Shown here: in pieces, positions 7,342 through 16,168 of the stretch
How positions within the stretch are numbered: the first letter of the stretch is position 1
Layout of the letters: every line of letters starts with the position of its first letter
Assembly: GCA_934691935.1 (NCBI GenBank)
Contig: CAKUTH010000005.1
Coordinates: 1 to 56,252 of the forward strand
Length of the DNA stretch: 56,252 nt
Reading direction: 5' to 3'
From: an uncultured Candidatus Melainabacteria bacterium
GTDB lineage: Bacteria > Cyanobacteriota > Vampirovibrionia > Gastranaerophilales > Gastranaerophilaceae
Translations under genes and position numbers: made by a program
Notes under the pieces: model-generated
What the model saw: only the letters and a program-made list of their open reading frames with translations
What the model was told of the DNA's origin: nothing
The model's database searches: none

Positions 7342-8826
7342 TTAATCTCTTTCAGGTAAAATGTTTATCAATTCTTGTTTTTGCACAGGGTACTCAAACA
7401 AGTCTGGATTAATGTTTTCGATTTTTTCTGCAATCTCCAACGTTTCTTTTACATTATATTCACAAACGTTATCTTTGACAAGTATATAACTAACATAAAA
7501 CATTAAATTTAACAAAACGATATTATTTTCGTCAATTTTCAATGCTTTACGGAGTTTTCGTTTAGCGTCTGCAAACTCATTTTTTGAAATAAGATAGTTT
7601 ACATAATCTAAATATGCAGTCATAAAACTATCATTAAGCCTCAAGCATGCCTCGTAATAATCAACTGTCCGAATGTCATTTCCTTGGTACTCAAAACATT
7701 TCGCCAAATAATAACAACTTATTTCGTTTTCATCATTCGATTTAAGGATAGATATTGCCTTATCAATATCGCCATTTTTATACGCAATAATCCCAAGAGC
7801 CTGTTTAACCTTTTTGTTTTCAGGGTCTTTTTCAATTGCTTTTTGCAACAAAGGTTCGGCCTTATCCAGTTGTTTATTTATAGCATAGCAAAAGCCCAAA
7901 GATGCCATTACGTCGATATTTTCAGGATCAAGTTCAAATGCCTTTTGGAATTTTTCTAATGCATCATCATACATCTCAAATTTCTGAAGTGCTTTACCCC
8001 ACTCCAAATATAATGCTTGAGATATCAAATCTTTTCCAAACGCCAGTTCAAACATTTTCAAAGCGTTTTCCTTATCATATTTTGCACTATAAAGTTGTCC
8101 GAGCAGAATATACGCTGGCAACATATTTGAATTAAATTCCAAAGCCTTTTTTGCATAAAAAATTGCATCAGCATAATCGTTTTTTATCGCTTTTAATCTT
8201 GCATATTCAAACGTGTTTCCTTCATTTGGATAAACTTTTGTAAGAAATGCCAATTTTTCTTCCGCTTTATCATACATTTCCAACTTTATCTCAACAACAG
8301 CGCACAAAAACATTGCAGAAAAATTATATTTATTCATTTTTGAGGCTTTCGCAAACTTTTCTCGCGCACCTGAGAATTTTTCCTGCTTCATCAGTGCCAT
8401 GCCCCAACCTGTGTAAGTTTCAGACACTCCACATTGAATCTTGTCTGAATTTTCAAAAGCCTTTTCTGCCTGTTCAAACTTACCTGTTGAAATCAAACTA
8501 AATCCTAATCTTTGCCAAATATTTTTATCTTGCGGATTTATTTCTGCGGAATTTTGATAGCTTTCAACCGCAAGCTCATTCCTGCCTGTTTTTTCATACA
8601 CTAAACCAAGATATTTGTACACAAGCGCATCTTTTTGAGGAAGTTCAAGAGCTTTTTTCAAAATATCTTCTGCCTCAACAAAATCACCTTGTTCAATCAT
8701 TTTTTTTGCTCTATTCACAAAAGTTAAAGTCGGTAACGATTGAATTACCGTATCTTTTTTGTACTTGTCAACAAAATTGTTCAAGTGTTTTATAGAGTCA
8801 AATATATTTTCTAACCAACCAGACAA
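7342..8826 (-). CDS. Tetratricopeptide repeat protein
   Basis: A 494-residue protein built almost wholly of TPR units, e.g. VYKYLGLVYEKTGRNELAVE and ALEKFQKAFELDPENIDV. The repeats run from about residue 35 to 470. There is no signal peptide or membrane segment, so it is probably a cytoplasmic scaffold. It overlaps the upstream phosphatase gene by 16 bases, indicating translational coupling, and is followed by lysC after two bases. The partner is unknown. Confidence 0.9.
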   Translation of the reverse strand: MSGWLENIFDSIKHLNNFVDKYKKDTVIQSLPTLTFVNRAKKMIEQGDFVEAEDILKKALELPQKDALVYKYLGLVYEKTGRNELAVESYQNSAEINPQDKNIWQRLGFSLISTGKFEQAEKAFENSDKIQCGVSETYTGWGMALMKQEKFSGAREKFAKASKMNKYNFSAMFLCAVVEIKLEMYDKAEEKLAFLTKVYPNEGNTFEYARLKAIKNDYADAIFYAKKALEFNSNMLPAYILLGQLYSAKYDKENALKMFELAFGKDLISQALYLEWGKALQKFEMYDDALEKFQKAFELDPENIDVMASLGFCYAINKQLDKAEPLLQKAIEKDPENKKVKQALGIIAYKNGDIDKAISILKSNDENEISCYYLAKCFEYQGNDIRTVDYYEACLRLNDSFMTAYLDYVNYLISKNEFADAKRKLRKALKIDENNIVLLNLMFYVSYILVKDNVCEYNVKETLEIAEKIENINPDLFEYPVQKQELINILPERD

Positions 8827-9287
8827 TCTGCCACCTCTCTGAATGCACCATTTCCTGCAACGCTTTGAGTAACCTGTATTCCAGCAACTGCCTTCACTTT
8901 ATCAACAGCATGCGGAACTGTTATTTTGTATTTCGCGAAATTAAGACATTCAATATCATTTACATCATCGCCAATATACACAAATTCATTTTCATCAAGA
9001 TTATATTTCTTAATTATATCTTTTAAAACATCTATTTTCACGCGAATATTTTGATGAACTTCTTCAACTTCAAATTTCTTTGCAAGAATTTCTATTGCGG
9101 AATTCTTTTCCCCAGAAATAATTCCTATTTTGTACCCGTTCTTTTTTAATATAGAAAAAGCCATAACGTCTTTGAAATTAAGTTTTCTGCTCATTGAAAA
9201 ATCGTCATTGATATACACACAGTTATCTGTGACAACTCCGTCAAAATCAGTTATAACCATTTTTATTGTTTCTGGTAATTTTAGCAT
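8811..9287 (-). CDS. KdsC-type HAD phosphatase
   Basis: C0-type HAD phosphatase related to 3-deoxy-D-manno-octulosonate 8-phosphate phosphatase. Motif I is DFDGVVTD near residue 15, motif II is IISGE, and motif IV is YIGDDVND; the C-terminal GNGAFREV is typical of KdsC/YrbI proteins. The length (158 aa) fits. I choose the ATG at 9287; an in-frame TTG lies two codons upstream. No other Kdo or sialic-acid genes are adjacent, so the true substrate (Kdo-8-P or another acidic sugar phosphate) is open. First gene of the operon with the TPR protein and lysC. Confidence 0.85.
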   Translation of the reverse strand: MLKLPETIKMVITDFDGVVTDNCVYINDDFSMSRKLNFKDVMAFSILKKNGYKIGIISGEKNSAIEILAKKFEVEEVHQNIRVKIDVLKDIIKKYNLDENEFVYIGDDVNDIECLNFAKYKITVPHAVDKVKAVAGIQVTQSVAGNGAFREVADCLVG

Positions 9288-9315
9288 ATACAAAATGTCC
9301 CTTATCTGTTATAAT
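9287..9315 (+). promoter_or_regulatory. Promoter of the sensor kinase gene
   Basis: TATACA (9287-9292), 17-base spacer, perfect TATAAT (9310-9315). It overlaps the start of the divergent phosphatase gene. The kinase ATG at 9344 follows a GAGAGG ribosome binding site. Confidence 0.6.
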
Positions 9316-9343
9316 CTTATCATAAAGAGAGAGGAAAAAATAC

Positions 9344-10615
9344 ATGCTTTGGTATCTGTTAAATTTTAGTATCATATTAGTTTTCATCGTACTATTTTTA
9401 ATTACAAAACAAACAAATAAACGCTGGTCTAAAATTAACGACTATCTTGGTATGGTTACAAACACAGTAAATTCAGTACGTTATGGGAACTTATCCACAA
9501 AGATTGAAGAAATCAGCCACCCGACGTACCAAAACGTTACAGACAGTATTAACCGAATGGTAGAAACTCTTAACGACAGAGAAAAAATGATTGTGGAATA
9601 CCAATCAGAACTTATGCGCCAAAACAAACTGCTGGAATCCGTTATCAATTCTCTATCTGATGGGATTTTAATTATTAACGACAAATATAATATTCTGAGA
9701 GTAACTCCTCAAGTAACTGAATGGTTTGGGGTTAAAGGACACGAAATTATCGGTAAAAACATTTTTGATTTCATACAAATTAGTCACGATACCCCAATTG
9801 AAAAATTAAAAAGCGAAGATATTTTTGTCAAACACACTCCAACAAACAACTTTATTGCAAACACGATTAAACTATCGCTTGACGACGACAAAAAACGTTA
9901 CGTAATGCTGATAAAAGACGTTACAAACGAAAGAGAAATTGAAACATTAAAAGAGGATTTTGTTGCGACATTAACTCACGACTTAAAAGTCCCAATCATT
10001 GCGGAATCAAATATTATAAATTTTCTTCTTGATGGAAAATTTGGTGAAATAAACGACAAGCAAGAATATGCACTATTAAATATGAAAAATTCAAACCAAG
10101 AGTTGGTCGAACTTGTTCAAATTATTCTCGACACGTACAAAATCAAGGAAACTGGCATAAAACTTTTGAAAGAAAATATAATGCTGAATAAATTTATAAC
10201 CGACATTGTGAACGAAACTCGCCCTATCGCAAAGAATTCTAAAATAGACATAAACTTTGTCCCAAAACGTGACATAAAGGTTACAGCAGACCCTATGCAA
10301 CTTGAAAGAGTGATAAAAAACCTTATCTCAAACGCGATTTCACACAGCAACACAAAAGAAAAAATCGACATAACAACAGGCGAACTCCCAGGGTTTATAA
10401 CTATTTCCGTAATCGACTACGGACAAGGAATTCCACCAAATGAAATAAAATTAATCTTCAATAAATACTATTCTGCCGCAAAAAAATTCCGCAAAATCGG
10501 CACAGGCTTGGGATTGTATCTTTCTCAACAAATCATAAAATCTCACGGCGGAGAAATCACGGTCGAAAGTGAAGAAAACGTAAGAACAGAATTTTGTATA
10601 AAATTGCCACTGTAG
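9344..10615 (+). CDS. Membrane-anchored PAS sensor histidine kinase
   Basis: Two-component sensor kinase, 423 aa. One N-terminal membrane helix (about residues 2-20) is followed by a HAMP-like linker (about 25-85), a PAS domain (about 95-195: SLSDGILIINDKYNILRV), a HisKA dimerisation domain with the phospho-acceptor in THDLKVP near residue 211, and an HATPase domain with the N-box LERVIKNLISNAISHS, G1 VIDYGQGIP and G2 GTGLGLYLSQQI. There is almost no periplasmic part, so the PAS domain likely senses an intracellular or membrane signal. No response regulator is adjacent; the orphan OmpR-type regulator at 42.2 kb is one possible partner. Confidence 0.93.
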   Translation: MLWYLLNFSIILVFIVLFLITKQTNKRWSKINDYLGMVTNTVNSVRYGNLSTKIEEISHPTYQNVTDSINRMVETLNDREKMIVEYQSELMRQNKLLESVINSLSDGILIINDKYNILRVTPQVTEWFGVKGHEIIGKNIFDFIQISHDTPIEKLKSEDIFVKHTPTNNFIANTIKLSLDDDKKRYVMLIKDVTNEREIETLKEDFVATLTHDLKVPIIAESNIINFLLDGKFGEINDKQEYALLNMKNSNQELVELVQIILDTYKIKETGIKLLKENIMLNKFITDIVNETRPIAKNSKIDINFVPKRDIKVTADPMQLERVIKNLISNAISHSNTKEKIDITTGELPGFITISVIDYGQGIPPNEIKLIFNKYYSAAKKFRKIGTGLGLYLSQQIIKSHGGEITVESEENVRTEFCIKLPL

Positions 10616-10644
10616 CGATGTAGCCAGCAGAAACAGGAAAATTT

Positions 10645-10863
10645 TTAAAACTTACAATTTATAACTTCTACAATATCAACACCCAGTGCTTCTGCAATTT
10701 TGTATAAATTTTTGATTTTTATATTATTTATTCCGCGCTCGAATGTACTTATTGAATTCATGTTCAATTCTGCTCGAAACGCAAGTTCCTCTTGGGATAT
10801 GCCCTTCTTTAATCTCAAATATCTAATACTTTGACCTAACTTAAATAAAATTTCATCCTTCAT
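10645..10863 (-). CDS. XRE-family HTH transcriptional regulator
   Basis: A 72-residue stand-alone Cro/C1-type helix-turn-helix protein: IRYLRLKKGISQEELAFRAELN... followed by SISTFERG, the classic recognition-helix pattern. There is no ligand domain. It is divergent from the prepilin gene at 10950; the 86-base spacer contains the prepilin promoter overlapped by an 8-7-8 dyad, a probable operator for this protein. Confidence 0.9.
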   Translation of the reverse strand: MKDEILFKLGQSIRYLRLKKGISQEELAFRAELNMNSISTFERGINNIKIKNLYKIAEALGVDIVEVINCKF

Positions 10864-10880
10864 ACAGATATTCTAAATGC

Positions 10881-10909
10881 TTGACAAAAGTTATACTAAT
10901 TAATAAAAT
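10881..10909 (+). promoter_or_regulatory. Promoter of the 11-kb prepilin operon
   Basis: Perfect -35 TTGACA (10881-10886), 17-base spacer, -10 TAAAAT (10904-10909). It drives the prepilin and probably comF downstream. Confidence 0.75.
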
Positions 10910-10921
10910 AGTATTATTAAT
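10899..10921. promoter_or_regulatory. Probable XRE operator dyad
   Basis: Perfect inverted repeat ATTAATAA (10899-10906) - 7 bases - TTATTAAT (10914-10921), covering the -10 box of the prepilin promoter. A second, wider pair TACTAAT (10894-10900) / ATTAGTA (10927-10933) frames it. The position between a divergent HTH gene and its neighbour suggests repression, though AT-rich dyads also arise by chance. Confidence 0.5.
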
Positions 10922-10949
10922 AGTTTATTAGTAAATACGAGGAGATTTT

Positions 10950-11690
10950 ATGAGTTTTTACCGTTTTAATAGCAAAAATAATGGTTTTACACTAGCAGAA
11001 GTTCTCATCACCCTCGGCATAATCGGGGTTGTTGCGGCGATGACGTTGCCAACACTAATCCAAAACCAACAAAAGCGCTCACTAGAAGTTGCAACTCAAA
11101 AATTCTATTCAACAATGTCACAAGCGGTAAAGAAATATATGGCAGATGAAGGCGTGGATGATTTGCGAAATACTCCATTGACAGATATGTCTGAAGACGA
11201 ATCAGGTGGGGAAGATGCAGATAAAGCATGTGAAGATTTCGTTCAAAAGTATTTAAAGGTTGCAAAAGTCTGTGAAGATGGGTGTTTTGCGGATAATTAC
11301 AAAATGCTGAACGGAGAAATATCTGAAGCACTTGGACTTAAACCAGAAGACAGTTCTTATACGGGTACATTTATGTTAGCTGACGGAACTGTTTTTGATA
11401 TAGATTATGGTAATCCTTGGAAGCCAATAGAATTATATGTAGATGTAAATGGTCGCAAAGGACCAAACAAAATTGGTTATGATTTATGGAATATGACTAT
11501 TTTTTACGATGGTTCTATAGATGAAAGTTTTGTCAATCCAGAGTGTAAAAAGTATGGTGGTAGAAAATATTGTACCAATGGAAACAGCCCATCTGACGTG
11601 AGAGAAGATTCTTTCAGATATTGCAAAGAAAATTCATACGGTGGATGTTTTGGGCACTTCCTTGAAAACAATTTTAAATTCGATTATTAG
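10950..11690 (+). CDS. Prepilin-type N-terminal cleavage/methylation protein
   Basis: A 246-residue pseudopilin or minor pilin. A short basic leader ending SKNNG precedes FTLAEVLITLGIIGVVAAMTLP (F near residue 13), the peptidase-cleaved, membrane-embedded helix. The C-terminal domain contains several cysteines (CEDFVQKYLKVAKVCEDGC; CKKYGGRKYC) likely forming disulfides outside the membrane. The ATG follows GAGGAG. It is 17 bases upstream of comF, so the two are probably cotranscribed, linking it to DNA uptake. Whether it is a ComGC-like major or a minor pilin cannot be told. Confidence 0.9.
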   Translation: MSFYRFNSKNNGFTLAEVLITLGIIGVVAAMTLPTLIQNQQKRSLEVATQKFYSTMSQAVKKYMADEGVDDLRNTPLTDMSEDESGGEDADKACEDFVQKYLKVAKVCEDGCFADNYKMLNGEISEALGLKPEDSSYTGTFMLADGTVFDIDYGNPWKPIELYVDVNGRKGPNKIGYDLWNMTIFYDGSIDESFVNPECKKYGGRKYCTNGNSPSDVREDSFRYCKENSYGGCFGHFLENNFKFDY

Positions 11691-11707
11691 TGTGATAAAA
11701 TCGAATT

Positions 11708-12355
11708 ATGCTTGAATTTATAAACAGTTTTTTAGACCTCATATATAAGAAAAAGTGCTATTTTTGCCGTTCGTCTAAAGAAGCCGTGAAAATGTGCTCC
11801 AAATGCTATGACGAAATGGATTTTTTGCCTGTACAAATAAACAGGATTGTCGAAGGCAAAAACGTATACTGTGCTGGAGTTTATAACAAGCATTTACAAA
11901 AACTTATAAGAGGCTTGAAATACCACGGTCAACGCGATTTGGCATTTTATCTTGCAAGATTTATGTTTGAATATTTTGAAAAAATTACCGACAAACGCGA
12001 TTTTGAAGTCATACCTGTTCCGATTTATCCAACACGAGAGAAAAAACGCAAATACAACCACATGAATTTAGTCGGAGAAGAATTCTGCAAACTTTCATCC
12101 TGCACTCTAAACAAAAATCTTATCCAAAGAATCAAGGACACAAAACCCCAATACAAACTTAAACGCTCACAAAGATTGATAAACCTATCAAACGCGTTCA
12201 AAGTCAACAAGCAAAACTACACGGGCAAAACAATTTTACTCATTGATGACATCTGTACAACTGGTTCGACTTTTGAGGAAATGATAAAAGAGTTGCAGAA
12301 AAATGGCATAGATGATATTATTTGCCTTGCAGGAACTACACCGTTCGGAGATTAA
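11708..12355 (+). CDS. comF: ComF-family phosphoribosyltransferase-like protein
   Basis: Competence-associated protein of the ComF/GntX family, 215 aa. The N-terminus has a four-cysteine zinc-ribbon (CYFCRSSKEAVKMCSKC), the centre has the conserved PVPIYPTREKKRKYN segment, and the C-terminus has the PRPP-binding loop ILLIDDICTTGST. ComF proteins help single-stranded DNA enter the cytosol during transformation. It sits directly behind a prepilin gene, consistent with that role. Confidence 0.9.
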   Translation: MLEFINSFLDLIYKKKCYFCRSSKEAVKMCSKCYDEMDFLPVQINRIVEGKNVYCAGVYNKHLQKLIRGLKYHGQRDLAFYLARFMFEYFEKITDKRDFEVIPVPIYPTREKKRKYNHMNLVGEEFCKLSSCTLNKNLIQRIKDTKPQYKLKRSQRLINLSNAFKVNKQNYTGKTILLIDDICTTGSTFEEMIKELQKNGIDDIICLAGTTPFGD

Positions 12356-12358
12356 AAC

Positions 12359-12673
12359 TTGATTTTAAGAGAATTTGCAACATTTTTGCAAAATAAAAAT
12401 GACGATATTATAGCAAACAAAACAACCACAACAAAATTGCTTTGCGAATGGATAAAATTTGTAATAAACAAAAACCCCAAAAACCACGTGGATAAAATAG
12501 TTCACAAAGAAATAATGCTTGCTCAAAACAAAAGCGGGGATTTTTTTATTGTTGGCAAATCCGAAAGCGGAAGAATTCTCGTAAACGCATTGTACAATTT
12601 TGCAATGAGCTACGAACATTATATTTTGAGCAAATGGCTTATTGATAAAAAACCTAAAGATTTTGAACGCTAA
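12359..12673 (+). CDS. Hypothetical protein, 104 aa
   Basis: Unrecognised small protein (ILREFATFLQNKND...) starting at a TTG three bases after the comF stop; no ATG is available until deep inside the frame. Mostly helical and basic, with no membrane segment. The spacing implies translational coupling to comF. Function unknown. Confidence 0.6.
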   Translation: MILREFATFLQNKNDDIIANKTTTTKLLCEWIKFVINKNPKNHVDKIVHKEIMLAQNKSGDFFIVGKSESGRILVNALYNFAMSYEHYILSKWLIDKKPKDFER

Positions 12674-12760
12674 CTCTAAAATCACCAAGGCGGGGAATAT
12701 TAAATCAATTTTGCAGTAGTAAAATAGACTTGAAAAAAGAATTTTAATAGGAGCAATTTT

Positions 12761-13627
12761 ATGAATAACACTGCATTTCAAACCCCTACTTGTCAGATGA
12801 AGGAGTTTAACAATCTTTTTATTGAACTTACCGCAAAAAATTGCAATATGCGTTGCAAAAATTGCTATATCGATTTCCCGCTAAGCAAAAATGTAAAAGA
12901 CTTTATCGGGCTCGATGTAATAAAAAAAGCACTTTCTGACACAAAAGAAGAACCGATTGAATGCATTTATTTGACAGGCGCAGAACCAATGACTCATCCT
13001 GATTTCAACCAAATTCTAAGGACCTGTTTAAAATACTCAAATGTTTGCATTTTTACAAACGGCTCATTTATAAACGAAAAAAAGGCTCGGTTTTTAAAAC
13101 GTGTTGAAGATGAAGGCAAAAATGAAATTATTTTCAAATTAAGTATCGACCACTATGACGAACTTAAAAATGATGAAATTCGTTCACGAGGCTCGTTTCG
13201 AACCGTTGTATATGCGATAAAAAGTCTTGTAAAATACGGTTTTAATCCAATTTTATGCATAACAAATTTTTATAACGAAGATGAAAACGTTTTAAAATCA
13301 GAATTCAAAAAAATCTGCAAAAATGTTGGTTTCAACGCTAAAGATAACAATTTTACCATAAACAAATTCGTAAATAAAACTTCAACCAAAGAACCACAAA
13401 TCTTCGACAAATGTGGAAATCTCGACTGTGAATATGGCAGAATTCTCACCACCAGAGGAGTTTACAGCTGTCCGTTTTTGGCGAATGACCACAGGGGCAG
13501 GTGCGGTTCGGATTTTTCAGATTACGCAAAACACAACTCACTTGAAACAATGTACTGCGAAATTTGCGAACAAAACAAAGATAGAATGTTCGGAATAAAC
13601 TACGGCTTATTCAAAGACACAGTCTAG
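12761..13627 (+). CDS. Radical SAM protein
   Basis: A 288-aa radical S-adenosylmethionine enzyme. The cluster motif CNMRCKNC (CX3CX2C) is near residue 27, followed by the GAEPMTHPDF glycine-rich segment. The C-terminal part has a further cysteine-rich region (CGNLDCEYGR, CPFLANDHRGRC, CEIC), like the auxiliary-cluster SPASM or twitch regions. The substrate is unknown; no peptide precursor gene is evident beside it. The ATG follows TAGGAG. It converges with the pilO-like gene with a 9-base gap containing a small hairpin TAGTTT-TCT-AAACTA. Confidence 0.88.
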   Translation: MNNTAFQTPTCQMKEFNNLFIELTAKNCNMRCKNCYIDFPLSKNVKDFIGLDVIKKALSDTKEEPIECIYLTGAEPMTHPDFNQILRTCLKYSNVCIFTNGSFINEKKARFLKRVEDEGKNEIIFKLSIDHYDELKNDEIRSRGSFRTVVYAIKSLVKYGFNPILCITNFYNEDENVLKSEFKKICKNVGFNAKDNNFTINKFVNKTSTKEPQIFDKCGNLDCEYGRILTTRGVYSCPFLANDHRGRCGSDFSDYAKHNSLETMYCEICEQNKDRMFGINYGLFKDTV

Positions 13628-13636
13628 TTTTCTAAA

Positions 13637-14341
13637 CTATTCTCCAGGCGCATTTGGTTCAATATTTTGTGGTTTGTTTTGAGAAGCATCAGGAGCTTTT
13701 CCTGTTGCTTCTGCTGGCGCTGACGGAGCTGGCATATCAACAACACTAGAAGGATCTCTTTGAGCATATAATTTGAGTTGCAAATTTATAAGCAATATTC
13801 TTTTATTCTTTTCGTATGGAATAATTTCTATGTTAGAAATATCTAAAAAGTGTTCGTGTTTATACAAATCTCTTAAGAAATTTTCAAAATTTGCATAGCT
13901 TGCAATCATTTCTGCTGTAACTTTGCAAACGTGGTATCTGTTTCCAACATTTTTGACAAAATTGTCATCTTGCGGGTCATAATCATATTTTAAAGAACGC
14001 GCTTTAATTTTATTTTCACGCATTAATTGTAAAATTTCACCAAATTCATCAGAAATTACACTCTCTGTGTCTGTGCCACCGCCAATAGGTTTGAAAAATG
14101 CTTTCAAAATATTTGCATCTTCTTGTTTTTTTGCTTCTGCACTTTCTTGCAAACTCTTTAGTTTTCTCTCAGAATCCGCCAGAATTGCATCTTGAGCTTT
14201 GTGTTCCTCTTGAATATTAAAAATGTTTTGAACTTCTGGAACAATTTTGGAAACCAAAAATATTGCAAGCAAAACAGAACCTGCCAATATTGACACAGCA
14301 ACCTTAAATTTTTTCAAATATGCCTTGTATTCTTCGTTCAC
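13637..14341 (-). CDS. PilO-like pilus assembly protein
   Basis: Inner-membrane protein, 234 aa: a short cytoplasmic N-terminus, one membrane helix (about residues 14-33), a coiled coil (about 38-80), then a ferredoxin-like periplasmic domain (about 90-190) and a Pro/Ala-rich tail. This is the PilO layout of the PilMNOP alignment complex of type IV pili. It lies 11 bases after the PilM-PilN fusion gene, in the canonical order, which strengthens the call. No PilP or PilQ follows. Confidence 0.75.
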   Translation of the reverse strand: MNEEYKAYLKKFKVAVSILAGSVLLAIFLVSKIVPEVQNIFNIQEEHKAQDAILADSERKLKSLQESAEAKKQEDANILKAFFKPIGGGTDTESVISDEFGEILQLMRENKIKARSLKYDYDPQDDNFVKNVGNRYHVCKVTAEMIASYANFENFLRDLYKHEHFLDISNIEIIPYEKNKRILLINLQLKLYAQRDPSSVVDMPAPSAPAEATGKAPDASQNKPQNIEPNAPGE

Positions 14342-14352
14342 TGTAGGTCTCC

Positions 14353-16059
14353 TTACTTATTCTTTCCAATATTCAACAACGGCAAACTTGGTTTTGGATT
14401 TTTATCATCTGTTTTATTTTCATCTGATTTGTTCGCATCACCCGCTGCAGCTGGTGGTGGAGGATTAAGTTCTTCTGCCGACATATTAGTAATTTCAAAT
14501 ATATAATCAGATGGTGCGTTAGGGTCAATTGTAACTGCATCATCTACTGATTTTGACTTCATCTCAAGTTTATGTAATCTCAATTGCGTATCAATCAATG
14601 AATCCTTCATATTTCTGTAGAAAGTATAAACATTTTCTACATTTGAAGCCTCACCTTTAATATCAAATTTAGCATCATTTTTAGCTGAAAAATATGTCAA
14701 CCAAAGTTTTTTTGGAGCAGCTTCACCCAAAGCTGTATAAGACATCAATTTTGCTCTATTAGTACCCAAAACTTTTTTAATTTCTTGGTTTACATCAAAA
14801 CTACCAGCCTTATTTTGTTCTTCTTCATATCTTTTAATTTCAGCCTGAACCTTTGCCACATTTGATTTTAATTCATCAAGTTTAGCTTGTTTTTTCTTTA
14901 CAACCATTGGCACAGCAATAAATAACAAAAATATTGGTACCAAAAATACTAACGCAATCACTACAGACAAATTTCTTGCATTGTTTGGCGAAATATCAAA
15001 TTCATTTGAGCCTAAAACAACATGCACTGGTTCATCTGGGTTGTCAGCAGAACTATCTGAGCTACCATGAGCACTCATAAAATCAAACGCAACAGGGTGT
15101 TTAACGACATTGCTAACTGCAATACCAATTGCCTCAAGAGAAATTTTGCCAGCAACTTCTTCCAAAACTTCCAAACTTGTCGGAACTGCTTCCTGTTTTT
15201 TGAAACTATTGTCATCATAGAAATTTACAATACAATCAACAGGCATTCTGCCAGCAAGTAACTCTGCACTAACCAAATCTGTTTCAGAAAGAATAAACAA
15301 ATAGTTTGCAGGATAACTCATCAAAGTAATTTGCGCAGATGCATTAATAGCGTTATATATTTCATTACCTTCAAAAGATTTAATTGCCAGTGGTTCTTCG
15401 TAGTAATCTACTAAATTTTTACCTACCATTGAACAAATTGAATAGCCGTTTTGGGAAATCGTCATCAAATTCCAAGAAACGCCGTCTTTCATTTGTTCTG
15501 TGGTCAAACCTGAAAAATCAAGAGCCTTTAATACTGAAGTCGTAGAAATTTCTATACCAGTAAGGGTTGCACCCAACTCTGTCAAGGCTTCTTTTATTTT
15601 GTCGACTAAATCTTGTTGAATTGCAGAATAAAAAAGTTTTCTCAAATCTCCTGCACGACTACTATTAGAATCAGCCCAACTAACTATAGGTTCATGACGT
15701 TTAAATATATATGATTGTTCAACTTCCGACGTCAATGCCTCTGTAACAGCGTCATCACCAAGCAATACAGACAAATCCATGCTTCCCAAAAGCACTAACG
15801 GCAAGTTTAAAACAACATTACTTTTTATATTAAGGTGTAATTCTGCAAAAAGTTCTGTAACAGCAGTCTTAAACGCATCTATATCCGCAATTTCTCTCAA
15901 AGAATCGTTATATTCAAGCGGTCTGTATGCATAATTTCTAACGACCTTTGCATGTTCATCCACATCAATAAGCTCCAAACCAATCCCTGGAGTAATTGAC
16001 ATGTATACTGTATTTTTCTTCCCTGAAAAAAATTGTGAGAACATATTATTCAAATCCAT
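14353..16059 (-). CDS. PilM-PilN fusion, type IV pilus assembly
   Basis: A 568-residue protein joining two normally separate pilus components. Residues ~1-330 form an actin-like PilM domain (SITPGIGLELIDVDEHAK; the ASTTSVLKAL-type segment near 175). Residues ~362-388 are a membrane helix (VIALVFLVPIFLLFIAVPMVV), then a coiled coil (~388-425) and a PilN-type periplasmic domain with LWLTYFSAKND near 450. PilM recruits to the membrane through PilN, so fusion would fix the 1:1 pairing. A Pro/Ala/Asp-rich tail follows. The adjacent PilO-like gene supports the assignment. Confidence 0.75.
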   Translation of the reverse strand: MDLNNMFSQFFSGKKNTVYMSITPGIGLELIDVDEHAKVVRNYAYRPLEYNDSLREIADIDAFKTAVTELFAELHLNIKSNVVLNLPLVLLGSMDLSVLLGDDAVTEALTSEVEQSYIFKRHEPIVSWADSNSSRAGDLRKLFYSAIQQDLVDKIKEALTELGATLTGIEISTTSVLKALDFSGLTTEQMKDGVSWNLMTISQNGYSICSMVGKNLVDYYEEPLAIKSFEGNEIYNAINASAQITLMSYPANYLFILSETDLVSAELLAGRMPVDCIVNFYDDNSFKKQEAVPTSLEVLEEVAGKISLEAIGIAVSNVVKHPVAFDFMSAHGSSDSSADNPDEPVHVVLGSNEFDISPNNARNLSVVIALVFLVPIFLLFIAVPMVVKKKQAKLDELKSNVAKVQAEIKRYEEEQNKAGSFDVNQEIKKVLGTNRAKLMSYTALGEAAPKKLWLTYFSAKNDAKFDIKGEASNVENVYTFYRNMKDSLIDTQLRLHKLEMKSKSVDDAVTIDPNAPSDYIFEITNMSAEELNPPPPAAAGDANKSDENKTDDKNPKPSLPLLNIGKNK

Positions 16060-16168
16060 AACATCTTTTCTTTTTATTATTTACTATAATCCTTTTTTAT
16101 TATACAATACTTTTTATAAAGTTCGTAAATTTAACATAAATTTACACTAAATGTAGGAGATTTACCTT

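Noticed and set aside
11008..11331. 107-aa minus-strand frame opposite the 11-kb prepilin
   Set aside because: Antisense shadow of the prepilin, His/Leu-rich composition typical of a non-coding frame.
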